Source: Neoarius graeffei
Lineage: Eukaryota; Chordata; Actinopteri; Siluriformes; Ariidae
Direction of reading: 5' to 3'
NCBI RefSeq assembly: GCF_027579695.1
Contig: NC_083572.1
Location: 12,665,915-12,729,914, forward strand
Length of the DNA stretch: 64,000 bases
Below are positions 9,024 to 18,895 of the stretch, one piece after another. How positions within the stretch are numbered: the first letter of the stretch is position 1; every line of letters begins with the position of its first letter. The notes under the pieces are model-generated. The model did no database searches and had not been told where the DNA came from. It saw only the letters and a list, made by a program, of their open reading frames with translations. The position numbers and the translations under genes are program-made.

Positions 9024-10644
9024 GCTCAGGAATATTTCCAGAGAACATTATCTGTGAACACAATTCACCGTGCCATCCGCCGTTGCCAGCTAAAACTCTA
9101 TAGTTCAAAGATGAAGCCGTATCTAAACATGATCCAGAAGCGCAGACGTCTTCTCTGGGCCAAGGCTCATTTAAAATGGACTGTGGCAAAGTGGAAAACT
9201 GTTTTGTGGTCAGATAAATCAAAATTTGAAGTTCTTTATGGAAATCAGGGATGCCGTGTCATTCGGACTAAAGAGGAGAAGGACGACCCGAGTTATCATC
9301 AGCGCTCAGTTCAGAAGCCTGCATCTCTGATGGTATGGGGTTGCATTAGTGCGTGTGGCATGGGCAGCTTACACATCTGGAAAGACACCATCAATGCTGA
9401 AAGGTATATCCAGGTTCTAGAGCAACATATGCTCCCATCCAGATGACGTCTCTTTCAGGGAAGACCTTGCATTTTCCTAAGTGACAATGCCAAACCACAT
9501 ACTGCATCAATTACAGTACAGCATCATGGCTGCGTAGAAGAAGGGTCCGGGTACTGAACTGGCCAGCCTTCAGTCCAGATCTTTCACCCATAGAAAACAT
9601 TTGGCACATCACAACACGGAAGATATGACAAAAAAGACCTAAGACAGTTGAGCAGCTAGAATCCTACATTAGACAAGAATGGGTTAACATTCCTATCCCT
9701 AAACTTGAGCAACTTGTCTCCTCAGTCCCCAGACATTTACAGACTGTTGTAAAGAGAAAAGGGGATGTCTCACAGTGGAAACATGGCCTTGTCCCAACTT
9801 TTTTGAGATGTGTTGTTGTACTTTGTACTTTGTCCCATTTTCTTGGAATCGGGGTTGTAAAACAGGGTGCCCACTCACACCTGATTGTCATCCCATTGAT
9901 TGAAAACACCTGACTCTAATTTCACCTTCAAATTAACTGCTAATCCTAGAGGTTCACATACTTTTTCCACTCATAGAGATGTAATATTGGATCATTTTCC
10001 TCAATAAATAAATGACCAAGTATAATATTTTTGTCTCATTTGTTTAACTGGGTTCTCTTTATCTACTTTTAGGACTTGTGTGAAAATCTGATGATGTTTT
10101 AGATCATATTTATGCAGAAATATAGACAATTCTAAAGGGTTCACAAACTTTCAAGCACCACTGTACATGCACCTGGTCATCCACATGATGTAAAAAAAAA
10201 AATTACTAGGCCACCTTCTTCCACTGCTCCATGGTCCAATTACAATGCTCATATGCCCATTGTAGGCACGTTCAGTGGTGGACAGGGGTCAGTAACGGGC
10301 ACTCTGACTGTTCTCCAGCTACATAGCCCCATATGCAGCAATCTTTGATGCACTGTGTTTTCTGACATCTTTCCATCATAGTCAGCATTAACGTTTTCAG
10401 CAATTTGTGCTGCAGTAGCTATTCTGTGGGATCGGCCCACATGGGCTAGTCTTCGTTCCCCACATGCATCAGTGAGTTTTTGGCACTCATGACCCTGTTG
10501 CCAGTTCACTAGTTTCTTCCTTGGACCACTTTTGGTAGGTACTAACCACTTCATACTGGGAACACCCCACAAGACCCGCTATTTTGGAGATGCTCTGACC
10601 CAATCCATCTAGCCATCACAATTTGGCCCTTGTCAAAGTCACTC

Positions 10645-11067
10645 AATTTTTTTGACCACACTGATTTGCACTGGTTTTGGGTGTAAATCTTTGGTATGTG
10701 GACTGTTTTTCAACCCAGCAGTGTTTAAAAAAACCTCAGTAATGCTGCTGCTGTGCCTGATACAACTATACCAAGCTCACACTCATTACTATGTCAGTGT
10801 TCAGCCAAGTTATAATTTCACCAAAATAAGTGGAGTTCAATGTACAGGTAGTGGTCACATTGGCTTGTGTGGTTTTCTTGCGCATGTCTGTACATAAATA
10901 TATTCATTTGACACACTTTCAATAAGTTTCTACCTAGAAATAAGTACTGAAACAAGTCCAAAATATAAGGACAAAAATCTGAACTAAAAGTTAAATGGCA
11001 GCAATATTTTCTCTGTGTTCCTCAAAACTGCGTGTCATGGTTGATTCTATGCTTATTACTGTGACAG
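10645..11067. other. Unclassified DNA, no gene seen
   Basis: Between the truncated end of Tc1-X and the exon-like segment there is AT-rich sequence without long frames, terminal repeats or RNA signatures I can recognise. Its right end (a pyrimidine-poor stretch then GTGACAG) could serve as a splice acceptor for the next feature. Confidence 0.4.
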
Positions 11068-11217
11068 CCCATGGATCTGGATAAGAAGCCATCATCAGAC
11101 CAAGCCATAATCAAGAGGATTATCAAATCAGGTGGCCAACTCCTACCTGGCATGGTGTCTTCCAGTTCTGTTCTTGATTCCGATCAACAAAGTGAAGAAG
11201 AAGAGCTCACTGTGCAG
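11068..11217 (+). CDS. Exon-like segment, 150 nt, diverged relative of the tandem-array exon
   Basis: After an AG at 11066-11067 the frame CCC ATG runs exactly 50 codons to CAG|GTAATA. The product begins MDLDKKPSSDQAIIKR, with SGGQLLPGMV and an acidic DSDQQSEEEELTVQ end. It aligns without gaps in length to the three 50-codon segments at 44274, 55674 and 58302 (shared SGGQ-LP-MV, SSV, SDQ and a final VQ before GT). Downstream intron-like sequence is also similar. This copy alone keeps an AG in front. I do not recognise the protein. It could be an internal symmetric exon of a host gene family or of an unknown mobile element. Confidence 0.45.
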
Positions 11218-11507
11218 GTAATACAGACTGACATGTTTTTCTTCTCAATATATACATTTACATTCATTAATTTGATACACTTTTTCACCAAAGTCAATTA
11301 GAAGTGGTCATTTGTTTCTTGAAGGCTCCTGGGAGGAAAATGCAGCTTTTCAAGTTACTGCAAGAAGCCAAGAAAAAAAAGTGCTCACACTGGAGAATCC
11401 TTCCAAAAATGCAAAAAAAAAAAGTAGCATTACTTCTCTTAAGGAGCATTTCTTTTCTTTTTATTAAGGTGCTTAGGAACCTCCCATGTCCTTTTTGTGA
11501 GGAAAAA
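11218..11507. other. Intron-like stretch with a lysine-rich frame
   Basis: Follows the splice-donor-like site. A plus-strand frame near 11329-11430 reads APGRKMQLFKLLQEAKKKK, but long A runs make this easily fortuitous. A pyrimidine tract (TTTCTTTTCTTTTTATTAAG, 11449-11468) precedes a short frame with CPFC just before the insertion at 11522. Confidence 0.3.
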
Positions 11508-11521
11508 AAGAATTCATGGAC

Positions 11522-11921
11522 CTTAAGTCAAGTCAACTTTATTGTCAAATATACATGCTCGAGATACAGCACAGATGAAATATCAGTCCTCTCTGACCCA
11601 TGGTGCAAACTGGCAATGCAATAAATAAAAATAGAATAATTAAAAAAAAACCAATATAAACAGTATAAACACTTTAGATAGGAACTAGACAGACTAAACA
11701 CTCAAACAATATAAACAGTATAAACACTAGATAAGAACAAGACAGACTAAACACTCAGACAATATAAACAGTATAAAACACTCTAGATATGAACTAGACT
11801 AAACACTCAAACAATATAAACAGTATAAATAAACAGTATAAACACTAGATAACAACAAGACAGACTAAACACTCAAACAGACAATATAAACAGTATAAAC
11901 ACTCTAGATATTAACTAGACT

Positions 11922-11968
<47 letters not shown>

Positions 11969-12146
11969 GGTACAAATAACCAAACAGTCAAGGGCACTTG
12001 AGGTACAGCAGGTAAATATGAAACATGAAATAAGCAGACTAAACAAACTAGCAGCTGTTAAGGTGAGGTAGTGCGGAATAGTGCAAATGGGCGAGGTAAA
12101 GTGAGATGTGCGGTTCCTGAGTTCAGTGTGTTAATGAACAATGAGA

Positions 12147-12194
<48 letters not shown>

Positions 12195-12581
12195 GGGGGG
12201 GGGAACTGTGAGGATGACATGTCAGATGCTGAAGGGGGGTGTGCGAGAAGAATCTGTGGCAGGGGGCAGAGGGGGGAGGAGGGGCAGAACAGGGAGGGAA
12301 AAAGTTAAGTTGATAACACTATTAGTTAATTAATAGCTGTCTCTAATAATGATGATATATAGGATAATGTCATACCACTCAACTTACTTGGCAAAGGTCA
12401 ATCCAGGTACAATTTCTTTCTTCGAAAAAAGTGTCAATAATGTATACTTCCATGATAATGCACAAATGTTATTTCCTATTACATCAATGTCAACTGTAAC
12501 ACATCTATAGTGTTTAAGGATTGTTTTTCCTTTTTCTATTAGGAGTCCTAATAGAAAAAGGAACAACAATTTAGGACAATG
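11522..12581 (-). mobile_element. LINE-tail-like retroinsertion with 14-bp TSD
   Basis: AAGAATTCATGGAC occurs at 11508-11521 and 12582-12595, a length typical of target-primed insertion. The left end (CTTAAGTCAAGTCAACTTTATT) resembles the antisense 3' end of the L2-like LINE at 23427. The inside is an AT-rich minisatellite at 11650-11930 (about 55-bp units around TATAAACAGTATAAACACT), (AC)n at 11933-11962 and (GT)n at 12148-12193, then G-rich sequence. No RT coding region is kept. Confidence 0.6.
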
Positions 12582-13050
12582 AAGAATTCATGGACTGGTG
12601 GATCTCAGAGGAACGTAAGTTTAAATACATTATAATAATACATCATATATAACATACACCGATCAGCCATAACATTAAAAACACTCACAGGTAAAGTGAA
12701 TTACATTGATTATGTTGTTACAATGGCATATATTAGGCAGCAAAAGAACAGTCAGTTCTCAAAGTTGATGTGTTGGAAGCAGGAAAAATGGGAAAGGGGA
12801 AGGATCTGAGTGACTTTGACAAGGGCCAAACTGTGATGGTGAGATGACTTGGTCTGAGCATTTCCAAAATGGCACATCTTGTGGGGTGTTCCCAGTGTAA
12901 CAGGCCGTAGTATACCCCCAGTCCGGACTGTACCTGGAGTTAAAGCAGCCTAGGCTAGATTATACCCCAGGTATATTATAGCCTAGGCCAATTCATACCC
13001 CTCAGGCCAAATTATATCCCCATGATATCAGTAGTGTTGAGTGATATACA

Positions 13051-14540
13051 CAGTGGCGGCTTCTGAATTTTTTTTCAGGGGGGGCAGTTTTCCCCTGTTA
13101 TGTCTACACGGACCGTAAATGTCCACAGGACTGAAGTAAATTGACCTAGGTAGCAAATCAATTGGCCGAACTTGTTTTTGCCTGGTAAATTCAGATATCA
13201 ATATAGACAATATCTCTTCTCTCCACTAGGTGGCAACACTAAACAAGTTAAAGGTGGCAAACTAAGGTAGCCTAGTAAACTAGACCCACCCACCTAGCGG
13301 CCAAAAATATTTTTGCCTACGAGTGACAAATATTCACATTTAGTCTGGCTTGCCAGGCTAAAACTAAGGAAGATTCATTGTGAAGCCTTCAAAGCAAAAC
13401 CTCTGGCATCACAATCAATTAATATTACATTACTCATTTATTTTCTCATATTATTCCAGTATTCTATAAGAAGTAGACACAAATTCTTAATTATAAACAT
13501 ATTCTAATTTCTTCAATTCTAAAGAATGCAATTAAAGTGGCAGGATATAAATTCAAAACAAGTGTTTAAGTTTTGAAAAAGATGAAGAAAAGCAGAACCA
13601 TTAAACAAACATGTGCAGCTTAATTATGTGGGGTTTTTTTTTATATGGAATTGCACCATTTTAACAACAAATAATAATTCTAAATAAATTCTGCAGTTTT
13701 TTCCCCAAGAATTCCTCCAGAAAGCCATGCCTTCAAAGGAAATTTAAAGTATTACAAGCATGTCAATGAACACAAAAGGCTTTAGTTATTTAGCTATATA
13801 CACAAAAGGTTACACAAGGTTTTGTAGTCAGTGCAACTTGGCTTAACAAGTTGGAAAAAAGGTAAGGTGCTGCTGGCTCCAATGAACACATATACTGTAC
13901 AATATATAAAAACTGAAAATATGCTTAATTTACACCAAGCCAGAGAGAACTTGAGGTTACTGAAATATTCCAAGCATGGCAATGTTAAACTGCCATTGGT
14001 AAAACAAAAACATGGCAATGTTAAACTGCCATTGGTAACACACACAAAAAAACAACTTTTGCCTAGTAAATTCAAATATCAGATATCACTGTACCGTCTG
14101 CTGTGCTACTTCCAGGGTGGAAGAGAACGCAAGGGTAGCAAAAAAGAGCTACATCACAGCCAGCTAGCCAAGTTGCGTTTTCCAGCCCAAAATTATGTTC
14201 AAAACCCGCCAAAATGCACAATCTGGCAACACTTGCGCGGCGCAACAGGCGTATGACATAAGCACGCTGCTTGTGCGAGCACATAAAACCTAATAGAAAA
14301 TGCATTGGGAGCATGATTTTCGAAAAAAACGTACGTACCATTAGTGTCAATGGGAGATTTTGGGGCAAATCTGAACCTGACAGAAATCGCCCCAAAAGGA
14401 CGTGGCTACACCAGGTGCGACCTTAGCCTGATTGGACAATGACATTATTGTTGCCATGGTAGTAGGAGTAGATAAAAAAAATCTCCCTCCCTGTTTGGGA
14501 GTGCGTCACCCAAATCGCCCCTATTAACGAGCCGCCAGTG
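13051..14540 (-). mobile_element. hAT element, 1490 bp, 8-bp TSD GATATACA
   Basis: The exact TSD is at 13043-13050 and 14541-14548. The ends CAGTGGCGGCT and AGCCGCCAGTG are inverted. Minus-strand sequence near 14140-14230 encodes NATWLAGCDVALFCYPCVLF, the front of a TTF-type hAT zinc finger, so it derives from a ZMYM1-like hAT. Direct-repeat motifs GGCAATGTTAAACTGCCATT occur twice near 13977 and 14013. Confidence 0.92.
14140..14235 (-). pseudogene. hAT transposase TTF zinc-finger fragment
   Basis: Reads TWLAGCDVALFCYPCVLF on the minus strand. The C...CYPC spacing is that of the TTF-type finger in hAT transposases. It is preceded by a short stretch ending HNFGLEN and followed by non-coding sequence. 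No catalytic domain. Confidence 0.55.
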
Positions 14541-14933
14541 GATATACACAAGAATTACTTAATTTTTCAACATTTTATTGAGAATTCAGTTTTGTCAGGT
14601 AAGTTAAGTGAGGGGGCGGCACAGTGGTGTAGTGGTTAGCGCTGTCGCCTCACAGCAAGAAGGTCCGGGTTCGAGCCCCGTGGCCGGCGAGGGCCTTTCT
14701 GTGTGGAGTTTGCATGTTCTCCCCGTGTCCGCGTGGGTTTCCTCCGGGTGCTCCGGTTTCCCCCACAGTCCAAAGACATGCAGGTTAGGTTAACTGCAGG
14801 GATGTGATTTTTCCTCGAATTCGCGGAATTCCGCTTTTTTCACCTCAAAACTTGAAAAAAAAAATGTTTCCGATTTTTCCCTCAAATCCACATTCTTATC
14901 CTATTCGTTCCGACTTTGTTTGAAAGATGGCAG

Positions 14934-15232
14934 CCTCGGATTTGCATCTTTACGCCTCGATCACGGAGGCTGCCATCTTTCAACTCTTTGTTTGAAGCGA
15001 GCGCATTCATTGGTTGTTACAGAGCGATGGGCCAATCATGTACCTCATTTCATCTCATTGACGTAATTACATCATTTATGCAATTACGTCATTGAGATGA
15101 AACGAGGTACGTGATTGGCCCATCGCTCTGTAACAACCAATAAACGCGCTTGTTAGATAGCTGTACGTAAGCTCGCTTCAAACAGAGTTGAAAGATGGCA
15201 GCCTCCGTGATCGAGCGTAAAGATGCAAATCG
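14934..15232. repeat. Long inverted repeat (palindrome), arms about 135-150 bp
   Basis: The left arm (14934-15068) and right arm (15081-15232) are near-perfect complements around a 12-base centre near 15074. Both contain the AAAGATGGCAGCCTC block; the right-arm copy holds the start codon at 15195. A smaller hairpin (GGCAGCCTC...GAGGCTGCC) is nested in the left arm. Confidence 0.85.
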
Positions 15233-15362
15233 AGTTAAAGAAATCGACAGAATAGTGAAAAACAAGTTCCGCTGGGAATGGTTGGAGAAAGAGGTTGCTA
15301 CAGACGTTGGACATGAGACTGTGAGATATTTGTTCAGCGATTTCATTCTTTGGGGAGAGGGC
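15195..15362 (+). pseudogene. Amino-terminal fragment of a possible transposase or captured gene
   Basis: ATG at 15195 begins MAASVIERKDANRVKEIDRI, then KNKFRWEWLEKEV and about 20 further residues. The frame continues open to 15560, but after about residue 56 the sequence looks non-coding and GC-rich. The charged start and the FRWEWLEK block resemble the lead-in of zinc-finger transposases as I remember them, but I cannot name the family. The start codon sits inside the palindrome's right arm. Confidence 0.4.
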
Positions 15363-15540
15363 AGAGGTCTCTGGCTGTCAAGTTTGGGGATACTGGGACC
15401 TCCCCTGCCCGAGCTACGAGCGTCCAAAGTCGGGCTGGAGCCCGGGATAGAAACGAAACCTAAGCGGAGCGCCGCGGCTCGCCTCGGGGCGAATTACGTC
15501 CTAAGGTGCGGGGCTAGCGGGCCCTGCCGCGCTGGTTCTT

Positions 15541-15821
15541 TGGGGTGTGTGTGTGAGTGAGTGAGAGTGTGAGTGAGTGTGTGTGAGAGAGTGTGTGAGA
15601 GAGAGAGAGTGTGTGTGAGTGAGAGTGTGCGCGAGTGAGAGAGAGAGAGCACGCGCGAGAGAGAGCAAGAGAGAGAGAGAGCGCGAGAGTGAGAGAGAGA
15701 GAGAGCGCGCGAGTGAGAGAGAGAGAGAAAGAGCGCGTGCGAGTGAGAGAGTGCGCGAGAGAGAGAGTGCGTGTGCGCGCGAGCGAGTGTGTGCGCGTGC
15801 GAGTGAGAGAGAGAGTGAGCG

Positions 15822-15887
<66 letters not shown>

Positions 15888-15890
15888 AGA
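15541..15890. repeat. GA/GT-rich low-complexity tract ending in (GT)n
   Basis: Mixed GTGTGAGTGA and GAGAGAGAGC runs pass into an uninterrupted (GT)n at about 15825-15887. The long frames across it are composition artefacts. Confidence 0.95.
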
Positions 15891-16332
15891 GTTGCATGTT
15901 GACCATTAAATTGGCTTGAATTTGTTAATCATGACAAGTTTTTTCTTGTGTGTTTGCTTGCCATTTTAGTACAATTTTTAAGTCAGAAAACCCCAAAACC
16001 CAGGAGCTTCGGAGGGCTTCCCCCCTTGTCCCCCCACCAGGGTGCTGCCCTGGACCAGCTGGGGGCCTGCGGCCCCCAGACCCCCGGCTAAAATTTTCAG
16101 ATAATTTCACCAGCCCCAAATCACATCCCTGTAACTGGTGACTCTAAATTGACCGTAGGTGTGAATGTGAGTGTGAATGGTTGTCTGTGTCTATGTGTCA
16201 GCCCTGTGATGACCTGGCGACTTGTCCAGGGTGTACCCCGCCTTTCGCCCGTAGTCAGCTGGGATAGGCTCCAGCTTGCCTGCGACCCTGTAGAAGGATA
16301 AAGCGGCTAGAGATAATGAGGTGAGATGAGAT

Positions 16333-18291
16333 TTAAACACAGCATACACTGACCAAAGTGCTGTACAGAGTCAGTATTAAAAGACAAATTATCAAAAGAA
16401 AATAAAAAATAAATAAATAAAATAAAACTATAATAATAACAACAATAACAATAAGCTGATGGTTAGGGAAAGGCCAAGGAGTAGAGATGGGGTTTTAGCC
16501 TAGATTTAAAGGCAGAGATGGAGGGAGCAGATCTGATGTCCGGTGGGAGCTGATTCCAGAGACGTGGAGCAGCAACAGAAAAAGCTCTGTCACCTCTCTG
16601 CTTCAGCCGCGAGCGAGGTACATGAAGAAGCCCTGTGTTAGAGGATCTTAGAGACCTTCGGACTGAGTGGGGCTGTAAAAGGTCATTGATGTAGGCTGGG
16701 GCCAGCCCACTGAGTGCTTTAAAAACAAATAATAAGACTTTAAATTGTATTCTGAAAAAGACTGGGAGCCAGTGCAAGGAGGCCAGAATGGGAGTGATGT
16801 GCTCACGTCTCCTGGTGCCAGTTAAAAGACGTGCAGCTGCGTTTTGGACCAGCTGTAAACGTCTAAGTGAGGTTTGAGGGAGGCCAAGATAAAGGGAATT
16901 GCAGTAATCCAATCATGATGTGATAAAAGCATGGATGACTATTTCAAGATCGTTATGAGATAGGAAGGATTTGAGGTGGGAAATCACTCTGAGTTGGTAA
17001 AAACTATTTTTGACCACAGTGCTAATCTGTTTGTCAAAACAGAGATCGGAGTCAAGGAAGACACCCAGGTTTTTAGCAGAGGGTGTGACATGAGGAGTGA
17101 GGTGACCTAAATCGTTCACTGTAGTGCATCTTGCCTTGGAGGGACCAAAAATAATGACTTCAGTCTTGTCACCATTTAGCTGGAGGAAGTTGTTAGCCAT
17201 CCAATTTCTGATGTCTTCAAGACAGACAAGGAGAGATTGGATGGAGTCCCTAGATTTTAAGGGCAAATACAATTGAGAGTCATCTGCATAAAGGTGAAAA
17301 GAAATGTTGTGCTTTCTAATGATGTCACCAAGTGGGAGCATGTAGAAACTGAAAAGCATGGGACCCAAGATGGACCCCTGGGGGACCCCATAGGAGACAG
17401 AGGCAGTTGATGAGGAGAAATGGCCAATGGAAACAGAGAAGGTCCTATGTTTAAGGTAGGACCTGAACCAGTGAAGAGCAGTGTCCCTGATGCCCACCTG
17501 CTGGTCTAGACAGCTGAGGAGGATGTTGTGGTCAACAGTGTCAAACGCAGCGCTAAGGTCGAGTAAAACCAAAATGGCATTATCACCAGAATCTAAAGTG
17601 AGGAGCAGATCATTAGTTACTTTAAGCAGGGCTGTTTCAGTGCTGTGAAGGGATCTGAATCCTGACTGAAAAGGTTCAAGTATGTTACGGGTGGTCAGAA
17701 AAGGAATCAACTGTGACAGTATAGCTTTTTCTAGAACTTTTGAAAAAAAAGGGAGCTTGGAGATGGGGCGATAATTTTGCAAACATTGGGCATCGAGGTT
17801 GGGTTTTTTAAGCAGGGGTTGGACGACTGCATGCTTAAAAAAAGTAGGGACAGTACCAGATGTGAGACATGAATTTAGAATTATCTGAATCGATGGCCCA
17901 ACAGCATCAAAAACATCCTTTATGATACAGGAAGGAATGGCATCATACGGGGATCCAGTGGGTTTCATATGTAAAACTAGTTCCCGCAATTCACTGAGAG
18001 AGATGGGCTGAAATTGATTAAGAGTAGAAATAGCTAGTGCACGAGAGTGAACAGGTAGAGCAGTTGATAAGGAGGGCGTAAACACTGATCTGATGTTCTC
18101 TATTTTATCAGTGAAAAACTTAAGAAATTTTTCACAGGTCTCAGTGGATACGTCAGCAACTGGAGAGTTAGGAGGGTTAAGAAAAGAGTTAATAGTGCTA
18201 AACAGAATATTGGGTCTGTTGGAGTGTGTACTAATTAAGTCAGAGAGGTGCTTAGTTCTGGCTTTTTTTAGCTGCTGTCTGGAAGGAAGCT
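16333..18291 (-). mobile_element. L2-type LINE, 5'-truncated
   Basis: Minus-strand LINE with a short AT-rich 3' UTR at 16333-16460 and a long RT region. The 5' part above 18085 continues as broken coding sequence and stops near 18291. It lies inside the 6-kb TGT...ACA element. Confidence 0.85.
16463..18085 (-). pseudogene. L2-type LINE reverse transcriptase, one in-frame stop
   Basis: From 18085 the minus strand encodes 390 residues, with LLDLSAAFDTVD at about 174-185, GVPQGSILGP at 233-242 and catalytic YADD at 266-269. A TGA at 16913-16915 replaces the Arg codon of the usual AFITSRLDYCNSLY motif. The same frame then continues for about 149 residues (QLVQNAAARLLTGT, LHWLPV, LWNQLPPDIR) to a stop at 16463. 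One CGA-to-TGA change separates it from an intact 3' half. It would reverse-transcribe its own RNA at a nicked target. The upstream endonuclease is absent. Confidence 0.92.
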
Positions 18292-18895
18292 AAAGTCGAT
18301 TGGAAAATTTCAAAGGAAACAGTGAGATAGTGTTTACACATTAAAATAAAAGCACATATCCAAAACATTATAATGCAATTGTAACATAATGTTCAATTAA
18401 TTTGACTATTCATAATATATTAAAACTCATACTGAACTGAAACTCCAACTTCTAAGACTGGCAAGTTCTAGCTACAATATAAATGCTCAAAGTTAAACAC
18501 TGATAACAACATCAAAATGATCATGCTTGTTTTCAAGATAAAGTGTATGTTCTGTTGTTGACTGCAGATTGAAGCTTACGGGATAAGTTATCTCACTAGC
18601 TAGGGCCCTAGTAAAAATAGACTTTTCTTACTGTAATTTACAAAGATTTCAGTTTACAAACGATGACGTGTACACAAAATGAAAAAAAACTTTAATCACT
18701 TGGAAACAGGAACCCATTCGGTTCCCTCCGGGTTAAAAAATGGATATACTATGTAAATACAATCAAATCCTCTTTACACAGAGGGGTATATTCTGGCCTG
18801 GAGGGGTATAGTCTGGCCTAGGCTATTTTACACCTTGGGTATAGTTTGGCCTAGGACAGTTTATCCCCCAGGGTATACTCTGGCCTGGGCCAAAC
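18292..18895. other. AT-rich unclassified stretch and subterminal motifs of the 6-kb element
   Basis: No coding or RNA signal. From about 18780, GGGTATA and GGCCTAGG motifs recur, mirroring those at 12905-13015 on the other side of the element. Confidence 0.5.

Larger units (their letters stand above)
7493..9810 (+). pseudogene. Tc1 family W transposase relic, interrupted by a hAT
   Basis: ATG at 7493 gives MGRGSPIPLILRRQ, an HTH region (MNISSSTVHNIIKRFRESGR), then ITKWAQ at the insertion. The frame resumes at 9032 with [18 protein letters not shown], the WSDKSKFE catalytic block and [18 protein letters not shown] lies in the first 30 codons (QKGV-stop), shared with W2. Later stops fall around the region matching QDNAKPHT. 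It ends near 9810. The DDE chemistry belongs to Tc1/mariner transposases; this copy cannot make the protein. Confidence 0.88.
7131..9857 (+). mobile_element. Tc1-like element family W, copy W1, with TA duplication
   Basis: The ends CAACCCCGATT and GGAATCGGGGTTG are inverted, with TA at 7129-7130 and 9858-9859. The flanks rejoin to Y sequence matching the Y2 copy near 29930. A hAT is inserted at 7771-9023. Without it the element is about 1.47 kb, close to the 1585 bp of copy W2 (19911-21495). Confidence 0.92.
3246..10163 (-). mobile_element. Tc1-like element family Y (copy Y1), about 1.2 kb of element swollen to 6.9 kb by nested insertions
   Basis: The ends are CAGTGGTGCTTG and its complement, with a TA duplication on both sides. 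Removing a hAT (3531-6496) and a Tc1-W (7131-9857) leaves a minus-strand Tc1 with an internal deletion just inside the 3246 end, where the terminal repeat jumps directly into transposase sequence. Tc1 elements move by cut and paste using a DD34E transposase. This copy is dead. Confidence 0.9.
3119..10644 (-). mobile_element. Tc1-like element family X, fragment split by copy Y1
   Basis: 3119-3245 and 10164-10644 join into one minus-strand Tc1 transposase region. The left piece encodes an EMAPGC...RRQAGGGSVMLW block. The right piece (10249-10572) encodes the helix-turn-helix and linker region. The split is at a TA, duplicated at 3244-3245 and 10164-10165 around Y1. The amino end is lost after the segment matching LSDFDKG near 10644. 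The carboxyl end is interrupted by Y0 at another TA (3117-3118). Family X also occurs at 12657, 46708 and 62144. Confidence 0.85.
14797..16131 (+). mobile_element. Element with 14-bp inverted ends and 6-bp TSD TAACTG, carrying a palindrome and a short gene fragment
   Basis: The ends CAGGGATGTGATTT and AAATCACATCCCTG are perfect complements, and TAACTG is at 14791-14796 and 16132-16137. The CAGGG tip resembles hAT, but the visible TSD is six rather than eight bases, so the superfamily is open. It contains a long palindrome, a Met-initiated frame at 15195 and about 350 bp of GA/GT-rich low complexity. Confidence 0.7.
14613..16332 (+). mobile_element. tRNA-headed SINE, split by a 1.3-kb insertion
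   Basis: The head has an A box TGGTGTAGTGG and a B box GGTTCGAGCCC. The body matches the full copies at 51158 and 60298. The 3' end is the ATGAGGTGAGATGAGAT tail. The body breaks at TAACTG (14796) and resumes at 16132 with the same six bases. Confidence 0.88.

Noticed and set aside
14634..14690. tRNA gene suggested by A and B boxes in the repeat head
   Set aside because: Both boxes are present, but the sequence does not fold into a full cloverleaf by eye and recurs as the head of a dispersed SINE.
15619..15919. Long arginine/glutamate and cysteine/valine open frames
   Set aside because: They arise from GA/GT low-complexity DNA; all frames stay open because stops cannot occur in the repeat.
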